64,000 nt of DNA from Streptomyces sp. I05A-00742 (lineage in GTDB: Bacteria; Actinomycetota; Actinomycetes; Streptomycetales; Streptomycetaceae): NCBI RefSeq assembly GCF_013055795.1, contig NZ_JABETO010000001.1, positions 248,376 to 312,375 of the forward strand, written 5' to 3'. Under the pieces are notes generated by a model. The model was not told the origin of the DNA and did no database searches. It was given only the letters and a program-made list of their open reading frames with translations. This document shows positions 44,003 through 53,283 of this stretch, one piece after another. Made by a program: the position numbers and the translations under genes. Position 1 is the stretch's first letter. Each line of letters opens with the position of its first letter.

Positions 44003-45481
44003 ATGGCTCCCATGAACCGGACGACGGAAGATCCCGGACACCGCGCCGCCCGCCGCCCGTTGGTGCGCCGCGCCCTGCCCGCCGCCCTCGCCCTCGCGCT
44101 CGTGACGGGGTGCGGAGGTGGCGGTGGGAGCGGGAGACCGGTCGGGGGCGGGACCGGCGTCGGCGATCCCGTCTTCCCCTCCCTGGGCAACGGCGGTTAC
44201 CAGGTCGAGCACTACGACCTTGAGCTGGACTACGAGCCCGGGGCCAACGACCTCGACGGCAAGGCCGTCATCACCGCGCGCGCCACCAAGAACCTCGGCT
44301 CGTTCACCCTCGACCTCGCGGGCCTGAGGGTGACGGACACGACGGTCGACGGGAAGGCGGCGAAGACCTCCCGCTCGGGGAACAAGCTGAAGGTGGAGCC
44401 CGCCGATCCCCTCGACAAGGGCCGGACGTTCCGCACGGAGATCGCCTACGAGGGGAAGCCCAAGGTGATCCAGGACCGGGACGGCTCCAAGGAGGGCTGG
44501 ATCCGGACGGGCCGCGGCGCCGTCGGCCTGGGCGAGCCGGAGGGCTCGATGGCCTGGTTCCCGGGCAACCACCACCCCTCGGACAAGGCGACGTACGACT
44601 TCACCGTCTCCGTGCCCAAGGGGTACACCGCCGTCGCCAACGGCGAGTTGAAGGGCAAGGAGGAGGTGCAGGACGAGGACGACGACGACTGGACCGTCTT
44701 CCGCTGGCACAACGGCGAGCCCATGGCGAGCTATGTGGCGAGCGTCGCCGTCGGCCGGTTCGGGGTCCTGGAGACCACGGCCGCGGAGCGCGAGGTGCCG
44801 GTGTACATCGCCTACGCGTCAGGGGAGGACGCGGCGGGACGGCATATGAGGGAGATGGTGCCCAAGGTCCTCGCGTGGCAGGAGAAGCTGTTCGGCCCGT
44901 ACCCCTTCTCCTCGTCCGGTGGCGTCATCGACCGCAACCCCAACATCCACTATGCGCTGGAGACCCAGACCAAGCCGTACTACGAGAAGCCGCCGAGCGA
45001 CAAGATCATCGTCCATGAGCTGGCCCACCAGTGGTTCGGCAACTCCGTCACCCCGCGCACCTGGCGGGACATATGGCTCAACGAGGGCTTCGCCCAGTAC
45101 GCGGAATGGATGTGGGTGGCCCAGCAGGAGAAGGGCCGCACCGAGCGGCAGACCTTCGACGACTGCTACGACGGCAAGGACGAGGAGTGCCAGGGCGAGG
45201 AGGGAGAGGACGTCTGGTCGTTCTCACCCGCCTATCCGACCGCCGAGACGATCTCCGGACAGCCCGTGTACGGCCGGGGCGCCATGGTGCTGCACAAGCT
45301 GCGCGAGACGGTCGGCGACACCACGTTCTTCACCATCCTCCGCACCTGGACGCGGGAGCACCGGCACGGCAACGCCGACACCGACGACTTCATCAAGCTG
45401 TGCGAGAAGACGTCCGGCAAGGACCTCGGCGGCCTCTTCGACACCTGGCTCTTCAAGGCCGCCAAGCCGGACCACCGCTGA
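44003..45481 (+). CDS. M1-family metallopeptidase lipoprotein
   Basis: ATG 44003 (44012 possible); 492 residues. Lipobox LALVTGC near residue 36. Catalytic sequence HELAHQWFGN near 335 (HExxH) with the downstream zinc ligand in WLNEGFAQY near 360, the M1 signature. The N-terminal beta domain of M1 is present, but the large C-terminal helical domain is missing, giving the short actinobacterial form. It cleaves N-terminal residues from peptides at the cell surface. Confidence 0.9.
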   Translation: MAPMNRTTEDPGHRAARRPLVRRALPAALALALVTGCGGGGGSGRPVGGGTGVGDPVFPSLGNGGYQVEHYDLELDYEPGANDLDGKAVITARATKNLGSFTLDLAGLRVTDTTVDGKAAKTSRSGNKLKVEPADPLDKGRTFRTEIAYEGKPKVIQDRDGSKEGWIRTGRGAVGLGEPEGSMAWFPGNHHPSDKATYDFTVSVPKGYTAVANGELKGKEEVQDEDDDDWTVFRWHNGEPMASYVASVAVGRFGVLETTAAEREVPVYIAYASGEDAAGRHMREMVPKVLAWQEKLFGPYPFSSSGGVIDRNPNIHYALETQTKPYYEKPPSDKIIVHELAHQWFGNSVTPRTWRDIWLNEGFAQYAEWMWVAQQEKGRTERQTFDDCYDGKDEECQGEEGEDVWSFSPAYPTAETISGQPVYGRGAMVLHKLRETVGDTTFFTILRTWTREHRHGNADTDDFIKLCEKTSGKDLGGLFDTWLFKAAKPDHR

Positions 45482-45503
45482 GAACGGCCGGTACCGGGAA
45501 CGG

Positions 45504-45540
45504 CCGAAGGCCCACCGGGGGAATCCCGGTGGGCCTTCGG
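45504..45540. terminator. Bidirectional hairpin between convergent genes
   Basis: A perfect 16-base stem (45504-45519 with 45525-45540) with loop GGAAT, placed between the M1 peptidase stop (45481) and the DUF5336 stop (45569). Confidence 0.85.
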
Positions 45541-45568
45541 TGGACGGACGGAGTCCGGGCGGGCGGCG

Positions 45569-46477
45569 TCAGCCGCGCTGGATGCCCGAGGTGTCCTGGA
45601 GCACGCCGCGGCGGCCGTCCTGGGTCTGGGCGACCAGCGCCTGACCGCGCTGGTCCACCGCCAGGTACCAGGTGCCGGGCGCCAGCTCGGCGATCGGCGC
45701 CTGACCGCCGTCCTCGGGGAACAGCGGCCGGGCGACCGGTACCGCGAACCAGAACGGGGCGAAGTCCGGGGCGCCCGCCGCCTGGGCCGGAGCCGGAGCC
45801 GGAGCCGGGGCCGGGTCACCGGCCGCCGGAGCACCGGGGGTGCCGCCGGCCGGCTGGGCCGCCGCCTGGGGCCCGGTCTGGTCGGCCTGCTGCGGGGCGC
45901 CGTAGGGCTGCCCGCCGTAGGGGGAGGGAGCGGCGCCGGTGCCGCCCGGGCCCGGGTAGCCGTAGCCGGGGTGGGCCCCGGTGCCGTACGGCGACGCGAC
46001 CTGCGGGGTGGGGGCGCCCAGGAGGGGAGCCTTGAGGGCGGGGAGGCGCGGGGTGAACAGGGCCGCAGCGGCCATCACCAGGTTGGCGATCAGGCCCAGG
46101 ATGAGACCGACGCCAGGAGAGTTGAGGTCACCGCCGCCGCCGAGCGCCCAGAGCGAGGACCAGGCCGCGAACACGGCGAAGGCCGTGCCCCACTGGTCGA
46201 GCCCCATGCCGAGGACCTTGCGGTCCGCCGGCAGGAAGCGGGCGGTGACGATCAGCGCGGCTGCGAGGACGCCGGCGAGGAAGATCGACGGCAGGACGGG
46301 GAAGAGGACCGACTCCCAGCCGTTCGGGTTGTCGACGTTGCAGCGGCCGGAGTACGGGAGCCCCGAGGAGGCGGCCTCGCACTTGAAGGAGAAGAAGTCG
46401 AGGAACGAGGCAATGAACAGCAGTACCGCTGCTCCGATCACCACGCCGTCGCCTCTAGTGAGGGAGCGGATGTTCAC
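45569..46477 (-). CDS. DUF5336-type membrane protein with Pro/Gly-rich region
   Basis: GTG 46477 (AAAGGA upstream); 302 residues. The first half has four membrane helices (residues 12-30, 55-80, 92-110, 120-140). The second half is a low-complexity Gly/Pro/Ala/Tyr region (PGYGYPGPGG, repeated AP pairs) ending in a small folded domain with GTWYLAVDQRGQALVAQ. Matches the DUF5336/PPE-flanking-type actinobacterial family by layout. Function unknown. Confidence 0.7.
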   Translation of the reverse strand: MNIRSLTRGDGVVIGAAVLLFIASFLDFFSFKCEAASSGLPYSGRCNVDNPNGWESVLFPVLPSIFLAGVLAAALIVTARFLPADRKVLGMGLDQWGTAFAVFAAWSSLWALGGGGDLNSPGVGLILGLIANLVMAAAALFTPRLPALKAPLLGAPTPQVASPYGTGAHPGYGYPGPGGTGAAPSPYGGQPYGAPQQADQTGPQAAAQPAGGTPGAPAAGDPAPAPAPAPAQAAGAPDFAPFWFAVPVARPLFPEDGGQAPIAELAPGTWYLAVDQRGQALVAQTQDGRRGVLQDTSGIQRG

Positions 46478-46735
46478 CTGAAATCCTTTGTCTGTGCCGT
46501 CAGCAACTGTCGGTTGTGGGTCATCGGTCTCGTGATACCGCCGGGGCGCGAGACGGGGCTCCGAGGAGAGCGGCCCCCCATCGTACGGGGGAACCTATCG
46601 CCCCGATGCCCGGGGCGTCTCTTCGTTTCGCCCTCGTGACACGGCCGTGGCCTGCCGTTATACGGCTCGGGTAAAGTCCGTCGGCTCACTGCCCCGGGGG
46701 GTCGGGGCGGACGGATCACATCCGCGGCCGGCCGC

Positions 46736-47731
46736 TCAGGAGCGGCTCAGCACGAACTCCCGGATCCCGTCGGAGATTCCCTGCGCCGCCTTCTGCCGCC
46801 AGCCGTCGTCGGTCAGTTGCGCGGCGTCCTGCGGATCGCGCATGTTGCCGCACTCGATGAACACCTTCGGCACGGTGGAGAGGTTGAGGCCGCCGAGGTC
46901 GCCCCGTACGTCCAGCCCGGTGTTGTGGCCGATGTAGTTGGACGGGATGCTGCCGGTGGTCTGGACGAACCGGCCGAGAACGCGTTCTCCCAGCTCCTTC
47001 GAGGGCTCCACGATCGGGGCGGTGTCCGCCCGGCCGCCCTTGACCTTGGCGGGCAGGATCACATGGACGCCGCGCTGCCCGGGGGCGGCGCCGTCCGCGT
47101 GCACGGAGAGCGCCGCGTCGGCGTGGGCCTTGTTGCCGATCGCGGCCCGTTCGTCCACGCAGGGGCCGAACGGCCGGTCGCCGTCGTGGGTGAGGGTGAC
47201 GGTGGCGCCCTGCGACTGGAGGATCTTCCGGATGCGGTGGGCGACGTCGAGGCTGAACGTCGCCTCCGCGTAACCGGAGTTGGTGGAGGTGCCGGTGGTG
47301 TCGCACTCCTTGCGGCCGGTGCCGATGTCGACGGACCGGTCGATTTCGGCGGTGTGCTGCTGGTTGTGCATGTTGTGTCCCGGGTCGATGACCACGACCT
47401 TGCCTCTGAGCGGCCCGTCGGCGGCGGGCGGGGCGGGAGGCTTCGCCGGGGCGGAGGACTCGGGCGGGGACGCCGGTGCGCTCTTCGCCGCGGGGGGCCG
47501 CTGTGACGGGGCGGACGTGGCGGGGCCACGGCCGCCGGCCGACGCGGCGGGGGACGGGGAACCGCTGCCCGGCGCGGACGCCTTGGCGTCGTCGGCCGGG
47601 TCGCTGTCGTTGCACCCGGTGGCCCCCGCCAGCAGCAACGCCGTCAGAACGGCGACGGCCGGCCGGGCGCGGCGGAGGCCGCCTTGGCGGCGGGGACGGC
47701 GGGGGTGACGGGAAGAGCTGCCGTAGGACAC
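46736..47731 (-). CDS. N-acetylmuramoyl-L-alanine amidase (Amidase_3), lipoprotein
   Basis: GTG 47731; 331 residues. Lipobox LLLAGATGC at about residue 40, then a Pro/Ser/Ala-rich linker to about 105. The zinc amidase domain has VVVIDPGHN (His ligand), E in SGYAEATFS, HADAALSVHADG (second His) and VFIECGNM (catalytic Glu). It cuts the bond between MurNAc and the stem peptide during cell separation. The 258 bases downstream (46478-46735) hold the promoter of the DUF5336 gene. Confidence 0.9.
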   Translation of the reverse strand: MSYGSSSRHPRRPRRQGGLRRARPAVAVLTALLLAGATGCNDSDPADDAKASAPGSGSPSPAASAGGRGPATSAPSQRPPAAKSAPASPPESSAPAKPPAPPAADGPLRGKVVVIDPGHNMHNQQHTAEIDRSVDIGTGRKECDTTGTSTNSGYAEATFSLDVAHRIRKILQSQGATVTLTHDGDRPFGPCVDERAAIGNKAHADAALSVHADGAAPGQRGVHVILPAKVKGGRADTAPIVEPSKELGERVLGRFVQTTGSIPSNYIGHNTGLDVRGDLGGLNLSTVPKVFIECGNMRDPQDAAQLTDDGWRQKAAQGISDGIREFVLSRS

Positions 47732-47754
47732 TCGGGCGATGCTAGCGCCGCCCG

Positions 47755-48408
47755 TCAGGCAGTGGGGCCCGTCCGGCGGAGAACCCGCAGCGAACGCGTC
47801 ACAGAGACCTCCGTGAACTCACCGGATTCCAGCGCCCTCAGATACACCCGGTACGGCGCCTGCCCGCCGTCCGCCGGGTCCGGGAAAACGTCGTGGATCA
47901 CCAGCAGCCCGCCCTGCACCAGGTGCGGCGCCCATCCCTCGTAGTCCGCCGTCGCGTGCTCGTCCGTGTGCCCGCCGTCGATGAACACCAGCCCCAGCGG
48001 CCGCCCCCACAACGCCGCCACCTGCGGCGAGCGGCCCACGACCGCCACCACGTACTCCTCCAGCCCCGCCCGGTACAGCGTCCTGCGGAACGTCGGCAGC
48101 GTGTCCATCCTGCCCACGCCCGGGCTGTCGTCCACCAGCTCCGCGTCGTGGTACTCCCAGCCCGGCTGCTGCTCCTCGCTGCCCCTGTGGTGGTCCACCG
48201 TCACGACCGTCGTCCCCGCGGTGCGGGCCGCGTCCGCGAGCAGGATGGTGGAGCGGCCGCAGTAGGTGCCTACTTCGAGGAGGGGGTGGCCGAGGGTTGC
48301 CGCGGTGGTGGCGGCGGTGTGGAGGGCGAGGCCCTCGTCTTGCGGCATGAAGCCGTTCGCCGCTTCGAAGGCGGCGAGGGTTTCGGGGTGCGGAGGCATG
48401 GGTGGCAT
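47755..48408 (-). CDS. Class I SAM methyltransferase (Methyltransf_24 type)
   Basis: ATG 48408 or, 9 bases inside, 48399. 217 residues. PLLEVGTYCGRSTILLADA is motif I in the form typical of O-methyltransferases such as macrocin/CmoA-like enzymes. The acidic TVDHHRGSEEQQ follows, then GLVFIDGGHTDEH, with conserved Asp/His. Substrate unknown. It lies 23 bases upstream of the amidase gene, same strand, but with an intact stop and separate start. Confidence 0.85.
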   Translation of the reverse strand: MPPMPPHPETLAAFEAANGFMPQDEGLALHTAATTAATLGHPLLEVGTYCGRSTILLADAARTAGTTVVTVDHHRGSEEQQPGWEYHDAELVDDSPGVGRMDTLPTFRRTLYRAGLEEYVVAVVGRSPQVAALWGRPLGLVFIDGGHTDEHATADYEGWAPHLVQGGLLVIHDVFPDPADGGQAPYRVYLRALESGEFTEVSVTRSLRVLRRTGPTA

Positions 48409-48467
48409 GCTGCCACGGGGTGGCGGGGGCTGTGCCCCCGCACCCCCCGAAGCGCGCTGCGCGCGCT

Positions 48468-48516
48468 GTCCTCAAACGCCGGACGGGCTATCTCAGCCCG
48501 TCCGGCGTTTGAGGAC
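48468..48516. repeat. 22-base perfect inverted repeat, dispersed Streptomyces-type element
   Basis: Arms 48468-48489 and 48495-48516 are exact complements around loop ATCTC. The sequence CCGTCCGGCGTTTGAGGAC in it is, from memory, a very common intergenic motif in Streptomyces genomes. It lies between the response regulator stop (48595) and the methyltransferase start (48408) and is flanked by G/C-rich near-complementary tracts (GGGGCTG/CAGCCCC). Confidence 0.75.
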
Positions 48517-48594
48517 AACCGCGCGGAGCGCGGTTTCAGGGGGGCTGGGGGCTGGCCCCCCAGGAATCGGCGAAAGGGCGGGACCGGGGCACCC

Positions 48595-49200
48595 TCACAA
48601 CCACCCGTTCTGCCGCGCAGCCCGCACCGCCTCCATCCGATTCCGCGTCGCCGTCTTCCCAATGGCGGCGGACAGATAATTCCGCACCGTCGCGGGCGAC
48701 AAGTGCACCTTCGCCGCGATATCGGCCACCGTCGCCCCGTCCACGGCAGCGGACAGCACATCCCGCTCCCGCTGGGTCAGCGGATTCGGCCCGGCGCTCA
48801 ACGCGGCGGCGGCGAGGGCGGGGTCGATGACGCGTTCACCGGCGAGGGCCCGTCGGATCGCGGCGGCGAGGTCTTCGACGGGGCCGTCCTTGACGAGGAA
48901 GCCGGAGGCGCCGGCCTCCATGGCGCGGCGGAGGTAGCCGGGCCGGCCGAAGGTGGTGAGGATGAGGACGCGGCACTCGGGCAGCCGCAGCCGGAGGTCG
49001 GCGGCGGCGTCGAGGCCGCTGCGGCCGGGGAGTTCGATGTCGAGGAGGGCGATGTCCGGGCGGACGTCGAGGGCGGTGGGCAGGATCTCGTCGCCGTTGC
49101 CGACCTGGGCGACGACCTCGATGTCGTCCTCCAGACCGAGCAGCAGGGCGAGCGCGCCGCGCATCATCCCCTGGTCCTCGGCCAGCAGTGTCCTGATCAC
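48595..49200 (-). CDS. NarL/DesR-type response regulator
   Basis: GTG 49200 overlaps the kinase stop (GTGA). 201 residues: receiver with E-D pair near the start, phospho-acceptor Asp in IALLDIELPG at about 54, Thr in ILTTFGR and Lys in FLVKDG, all conserved. LuxR-type helix-turn-helix at 140-195 (LTQRERDVLSAAVDGATVA). Partner of the coupled histidine kinase. Targets unknown. Confidence 0.9.
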   Translation of the reverse strand: MIRTLLAEDQGMMRGALALLLGLEDDIEVVAQVGNGDEILPTALDVRPDIALLDIELPGRSGLDAAADLRLRLPECRVLILTTFGRPGYLRRAMEAGASGFLVKDGPVEDLAAAIRRALAGERVIDPALAAAALSAGPNPLTQRERDVLSAAVDGATVADIAAKVHLSPATVRNYLSAAIGKTATRNRMEAVRAARQNGWL

Positions 49201-50369
49201 GCGGCTCGTTCCTCCTTGCCGTTCCTGTTGTCCGCCTCGTCGTCCACCGGCAGTTCGGCGACGAGCCGGAAGCCGCGCCGCCCGTCGGGCCCGGTCCGCA
49301 GGGAACCGCCCGCGGCGGCCAGCCGCTCGGTGAGGCCCTTGAGCCCGTTGCCGCACGTGTCGCCGTTCCCGGCCGAGCCTACGCCGGTCCCGTTGTCGAT
49401 GATCTCCAAATGGACACGGTCGGGTTTGCCGCGCACCTCGATCTCGCAGCGCGAAGCGCCGCTGTGCCGGACGACGTTGGTGACGCCCTCGCGGACCACC
49501 CAGCCCAGCAGGACGCCGGTCTGCGGCGGGAGCGGCGGGCCGGACTGCCGGATCTCGGCGCCGATGCCGGACGCGTCGAGGAGCGAACGGGCGTTGTCGA
49601 GCTCGGTGGTGAGGCTGCCCTCGCGGTAGCCGGTGACCGCCTCGCGGATCTCGGTGAGGGCCTGGCGGCCCACCGCCTCGATGTCGGCGGCCTGGCCGAG
49701 CGCGGCGTCCAGGTTGCGGGGGCCGAGCCGGCGCACCGCCTCGGCCTTGACCACGATCACGGACATGGTGTGGCCCAGCAGGTCGTGCAGGTCGCGGGAG
49801 AACCGCAGCCGTTCGCGCTCGACGGCGGCGTGGGCGAGCTCCTCGCGGGTGTCGCGCAGGGTGGTGACGGCCTCGAAGAGGTTGAGGACGGCCGCGGCGA
49901 CCAGCCCGCCCAGGGCGCTGCCCCAGCTGACGGCGAGGATGCTGCCCGTGCTGTCGCCGTCGGGCCGGAAGAACCAGGTGAGCCCACAGGTGAGGCCGAG
50001 CGTGCCCAGGGCGGCGGCCAGCACCCGGCCCCGGTCGCGCAGGACCACGCCGGTGGCGACGGACAGCAGGGGGAAGCACATCTGCCAGTGGTCCAGGTAG
50101 CCGAAGTTGAGGGCGTACGAGACCACGGCGAGCCCCACCAGCGCCAGCACGGGCACCCGGGTCCGCCGCCGCCGCTCGTCGAGGGCGCTGAACACGGCCG
50201 TCGCGTAGAGGCCCACGAAGGCCAGGAGGCCCAGGGCTCCGAGCCAGGGGAACGGCATGTTGCCGAGGGCCATGTCGATGACGTCACCGGTGAGGGAGAA
50301 GAGCCACGGCATGAACGCCTTCCTCTCGGGCGCCTTCATGCGTTCGATTTCCTCGGACATGCTCTTCAT
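49197..50369 (-). CDS. DesK-type sensor histidine kinase
   Basis: ATG 50369, with GGA upstream; 390 residues. Five or six membrane helices in the first 180 residues. The H-box FSRDLHDLLGHTMSVIV is near 205 with the phospho-accepting His. The HATPase domain follows: VVREGVTNVVRHS (N box) near 300 and DNGTGVGSAGNG (G1-like). It belongs to HisKA_3 kinases sensing membrane or antibiotic signals, and phosphorylates the coupled response regulator. Confidence 0.9.
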   Translation of the reverse strand: MKSMSEEIERMKAPERKAFMPWLFSLTGDVIDMALGNMPFPWLGALGLLAFVGLYATAVFSALDERRRRTRVPVLALVGLAVVSYALNFGYLDHWQMCFPLLSVATGVVLRDRGRVLAAALGTLGLTCGLTWFFRPDGDSTGSILAVSWGSALGGLVAAAVLNLFEAVTTLRDTREELAHAAVERERLRFSRDLHDLLGHTMSVIVVKAEAVRRLGPRNLDAALGQAADIEAVGRQALTEIREAVTGYREGSLTTELDNARSLLDASGIGAEIRQSGPPLPPQTGVLLGWVVREGVTNVVRHSGASRCEIEVRGKPDRVHLEIIDNGTGVGSAGNGDTCGNGLKGLTERLAAAGGSLRTGPDGRRGFRLVAELPVDDEADNRNGKEERAA

Positions 50370-50517
50370 ACGTCGAATCCTAAGCAGCACGCTCCTGACC
50401 TGGGCAGACACGGATGTCCGGCGGTGGCGGTGACATTTGTCCCGACGGGCGGCGTCCCCTCTCCGCCGCCCGGTGTCTTCCTCTGCCGCGCCGGAGCGGT
50501 TATAAGGGTCCGGTCTG

Positions 50518-50531
50518 TGGAACACGTTCTC
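50518..50531. promoter_or_regulatory. Near-match to KstR-type operator before the hydratase gene
   Basis: TGGAACACGTTCTC fits TnnAACnnGTTnnA in all but the last base. It lies 59 bases upstream of the hydratase start and 9 bases after TATAAG, a possible -10 element. Confidence 0.5.
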
Positions 50532-50589
50532 GTTCGGCCCATCAAGAAGCCGCCCCCCCGTTCCCGTGCCGGCGAAGGAGTCCCCCTCC

Positions 50590-51456
50590 ATGCCCATCGA
50601 CGCAGCCAAGGCCACGGCCGCCGAGCCGCGGACCGTCCCGCTCTCCTGGGACCACAAGGACGTCCAGCTCTACCACCTCGGCATCGGCGCGGGCGTCCCC
50701 GCCACCGACCCCGCCGAGCTGCGCTACACCCTGGAGAGCGGGCTCCATGTCCTGCCCTCCTTCGCCACCGTGGCGGGCGGCGGCATGGCCCTCGCGGGCG
50801 GGCTCTCCACCCCCGGCATCGAGGTCGACCTGGCCCGCGTGCTGCACGGCGGCCACACGATCACCCTGCATCGGCCCCTTCCCGTGCGCGGCGACTCCGT
50901 CACCCAGACGTCCCGCGTCGCCGCCGTGTACGACAAGGGCAAGGCGGCCGTCATCGTGCTGCGTACGGACGTCGACGACGCGGACGGGCCGCTGTGGAGC
51001 AGCGACGCGCAGATCTACGTCCGCGGGGAGGGCGGCTTCGGCGGCGAGCGCGGCGGCGGCGCCCGGCTCGAACTGCCCGGCCGCGCACCGGACCTGACCG
51101 TGGAGCGCGCCGTCCGCGAGGACCAGGCGCTGCTCTACCGGCTGTCGGGGGACTGGAATCCCCTGCACGCCGACCCGGAGTTCGCCGCCCGCGCCGGGTT
51201 CCACCGGCCGATCCTGCACGGGCTGTGCACGTACGGCATGGCGCTCAAGGCGGTCGTGGACACCGCGCTGGAGGGACACGTCGCCCGGGTCCGCTCGTAC
51301 ACGACCCGCTTCTCGGGCGTCGTCTACCCGGGCGAGACGCTGCGGGTGCGGATGTGGCGGGACGCGCCCGGGCCGGGGCGGATCCAGGTGTCCGTGACGG
51401 TCGTGGAGCGGGACGGCGTGGAGGTGCTCTCCGACACGGTGGTCGAGCACGTCTGA
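50590..51456 (+). CDS. Double-hotdog enoyl-CoA hydratase (MaoC-like, Rv3538-type)
   Basis: ATG 50590 with AAGGAG upstream; 288 residues. The hydratase-2 motif is in the C-terminal half: GDWNPLHADPEFAARAGF followed by PILHGLCTYGM, with catalytic D-x4-H. The N-terminal half is a second, inactive-type hotdog (DVQLYHLGIGAG). By memory the protein resembles mycobacterial Rv3538, a KstR-controlled hydratase of steroid side-chain breakdown. It hydrates trans-2-enoyl-CoA to the 3-hydroxyacyl-CoA. Divergent from the DesK-type kinase across 220 bases. Confidence 0.88.
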   Translation: MPIDAAKATAAEPRTVPLSWDHKDVQLYHLGIGAGVPATDPAELRYTLESGLHVLPSFATVAGGGMALAGGLSTPGIEVDLARVLHGGHTITLHRPLPVRGDSVTQTSRVAAVYDKGKAAVIVLRTDVDDADGPLWSSDAQIYVRGEGGFGGERGGGARLELPGRAPDLTVERAVREDQALLYRLSGDWNPLHADPEFAARAGFHRPILHGLCTYGMALKAVVDTALEGHVARVRSYTTRFSGVVYPGETLRVRMWRDAPGPGRIQVSVTVVERDGVEVLSDTVVEHV

Positions 51457-51573
51457 GACCCGTCCGGGACACATCCGGGACGCGTCCGGCAGTGGCCCGC
51501 TCCGGGAACGGCGAGGCCCCGGCCGGGAGCGGGACCGTTCCGGAACCCGCACCGGCCGGGGCCGTGACGCTCG

Positions 51574-51735
51574 TCAGCCGGCGTCGGCGGTGCGCCGGTG
51601 CTTGCCGTGGACGGGGGTGCTGGCGTCGTCGGACGACGCCGGACCGCGGTGCCTGCCGGAGCCGGCGGATGCGGCCTGGGCGGACGCCGCCTGCAGGGGG
51701 CGCGCCTCGGTCGTGTCGGTTCGGACTTCGGACAT
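51574..51735 (-). CDS. Small hypothetical protein with GRHR/GKHRR motifs, 53 residues
   Basis: ATG 51735 with GGAG about 9 bases upstream. Acidic start, Ala-rich middle, then two basic clusters (SGRHRGPAS and HGKHRRTAD). No hydrophobic segment. The paired GxHR motifs recur in small Streptomyces proteins of unknown role. The 262 bases beyond its start (51736-51997) show nothing else. Confidence 0.5.
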   Translation of the reverse strand: MSEVRTDTTEARPLQAASAQAASAGSGRHRGPASSDDASTPVHGKHRRTADAG

Positions 51736-51997
51736 GTCGGGAGTCACTCCGTGGGATGTGGGTGCGTGCTCTGCGCGTCGGGGGCCGCGGCGTCGGTCAA
51801 CGCCCGTACCGCGCGCGGTCGTTCGGCGCACCGCGGTGCTCCGCCGGTACCACGTGCGCAACCCCCGGCCCCGAAGTCTAACGGGACCTTGATCGCGTGA
51901 GCCACCCCCCGGGGGCCGTCCGGCCGCCCGGTATGTACGGACAAGCGCGCCGCCCGTACGGGGAGGAAGAGGGGCAGGACGCCCGGACCCGGCGCCC

Positions 51998-53134
51998 CTA
52001 CCGCGCCGCCCGTGCGTGCGGCGCCTGCTGGAGCGGCACCGGCCGGGGCGCCGGAGGTTCTCCGTTCTCCGTCATCTCGCCGGCGGCGCCGCCGAGCTCC
52101 GTCTCGTCGGGGTCCGGCAGCCGCAGCCGGGCCAGCCCGCAGGGCACGTGCGGCGTCACGTACGGCAGCCGCAGCTCCCCGTCGGCCGTCCACAGCCCGG
52201 CCCCCGCCACCCAGCCCAGGGGGCCGGGGAACTGCCGCAACTGCCGTTCCGCGGGCCGCCAGATGCCCACCGAGGTGCCCGACTCGCGGTCGACGCGGAA
52301 CGCCACCGAGCACACCTCGGGGGTCAGGGTCTGGCCCGGCTGCGCGGCGAACGGCGTCACCGCCGCGCCGGACTGCCGCAGGCACTCGGGGAAGCGCACC
52401 GGCCGCGCGGACCCGAGCACGCCCCAGCCCAGCCGCTCCTCGCCGGGCGCGTCCGAGCGGACGAGGAGCAGGCCGCTGTCGGGGTCGGCGAGCACCAGGC
52501 GGTCGTTGCTCTTCTCCGCGATCTGGAGCAGCGGCGTGGTCTCCCCGCCGCGCCCGAGGTCCACGACGACGGCCTTGGTGAGCCCGTCCAGCTCGCGGTC
52601 CAGGGCGAGCAGCCGCCCGGGGCGGTCGAGCCAGGCGCCGCCCGAGCAGCGGCCCGGGACCCGGGCGAGCAGTTCGGGGCCGGACGCCGAGCCGTACACG
52701 CGCCACAGGGTGGTGGTCCGCTCGCCGTGTACCAGGGCGTACGCGGAGAGGCCGTCCGGCGCGGGCGGCAGCAGCGACAGGTACGGGCACTCGATCGCGC
52801 CGAGCGGCAGCTCTCCGGTGCCGGGTCCGGTGGGGTAGAGCAGCGACAGCGCGTACCGCTCGGCCACCCGGCGCCGGATGAGCACCCTCCCGTCGGCGAG
52901 CGGCAGCACCTCGCTGTCCGGCTCCTCGGGCTGGCTGCCGGGCAGCGGGACCGCGTACGGCTCGGGGCCGTCGAGCGTCCAGCGCTCCGGGAACCAGCCG
53001 CCCGTGGCGCGGCTGAGCGCGAGCCAGGCCGCGTAGGAACCGTCGGCCGCGATGGTGAACGCGGGGCGTCGGGAGTCCATCGGCGCGCGCCGGGGAGTGG
53101 TCTCTGGAGTGCTCTGAGGGGCACAGACCGTCAT
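51998..53134 (-). CDS. Hypothetical beta-propeller-like protein, 378 residues
   Basis: ATG 53134 has a near-perfect GGAGGTGA upstream. Soluble. Repeating beta-strand units with conserved G-x-W/Y ends (DGSYAAWLAL, GELPLGAIECPYLSLLPP, ERTTTLWRVYG and similar) suggest a six- or seven-blade propeller, without catalytic motifs. A Pro-rich tail follows. Divergent from the siderophore-binding lipoprotein; function unknown. Confidence 0.65.
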   Translation of the reverse strand: MTVCAPQSTPETTPRRAPMDSRRPAFTIAADGSYAAWLALSRATGGWFPERWTLDGPEPYAVPLPGSQPEEPDSEVLPLADGRVLIRRRVAERYALSLLYPTGPGTGELPLGAIECPYLSLLPPAPDGLSAYALVHGERTTTLWRVYGSASGPELLARVPGRCSGGAWLDRPGRLLALDRELDGLTKAVVVDLGRGGETTPLLQIAEKSNDRLVLADPDSGLLLVRSDAPGEERLGWGVLGSARPVRFPECLRQSGAAVTPFAAQPGQTLTPEVCSVAFRVDRESGTSVGIWRPAERQLRQFPGPLGWVAGAGLWTADGELRLPYVTPHVPCGLARLRLPDPDETELGGAAGEMTENGEPPAPRPVPLQQAPHARAAR

Positions 53135-53283
53135 GAGAAACGTCACCTCCGGCACTGAACGTAGTTTTCGCCCTCCGTGCCCCACCCTGCGAGTGAGGGT
53201 GCTTCACGCGTAAGGGTGGAGGTTGTCCGATTCGTCGGGGGGATCTGGGGTGGGTGTGCTTGGGCCGGTCCGTCCCCGTAAAG

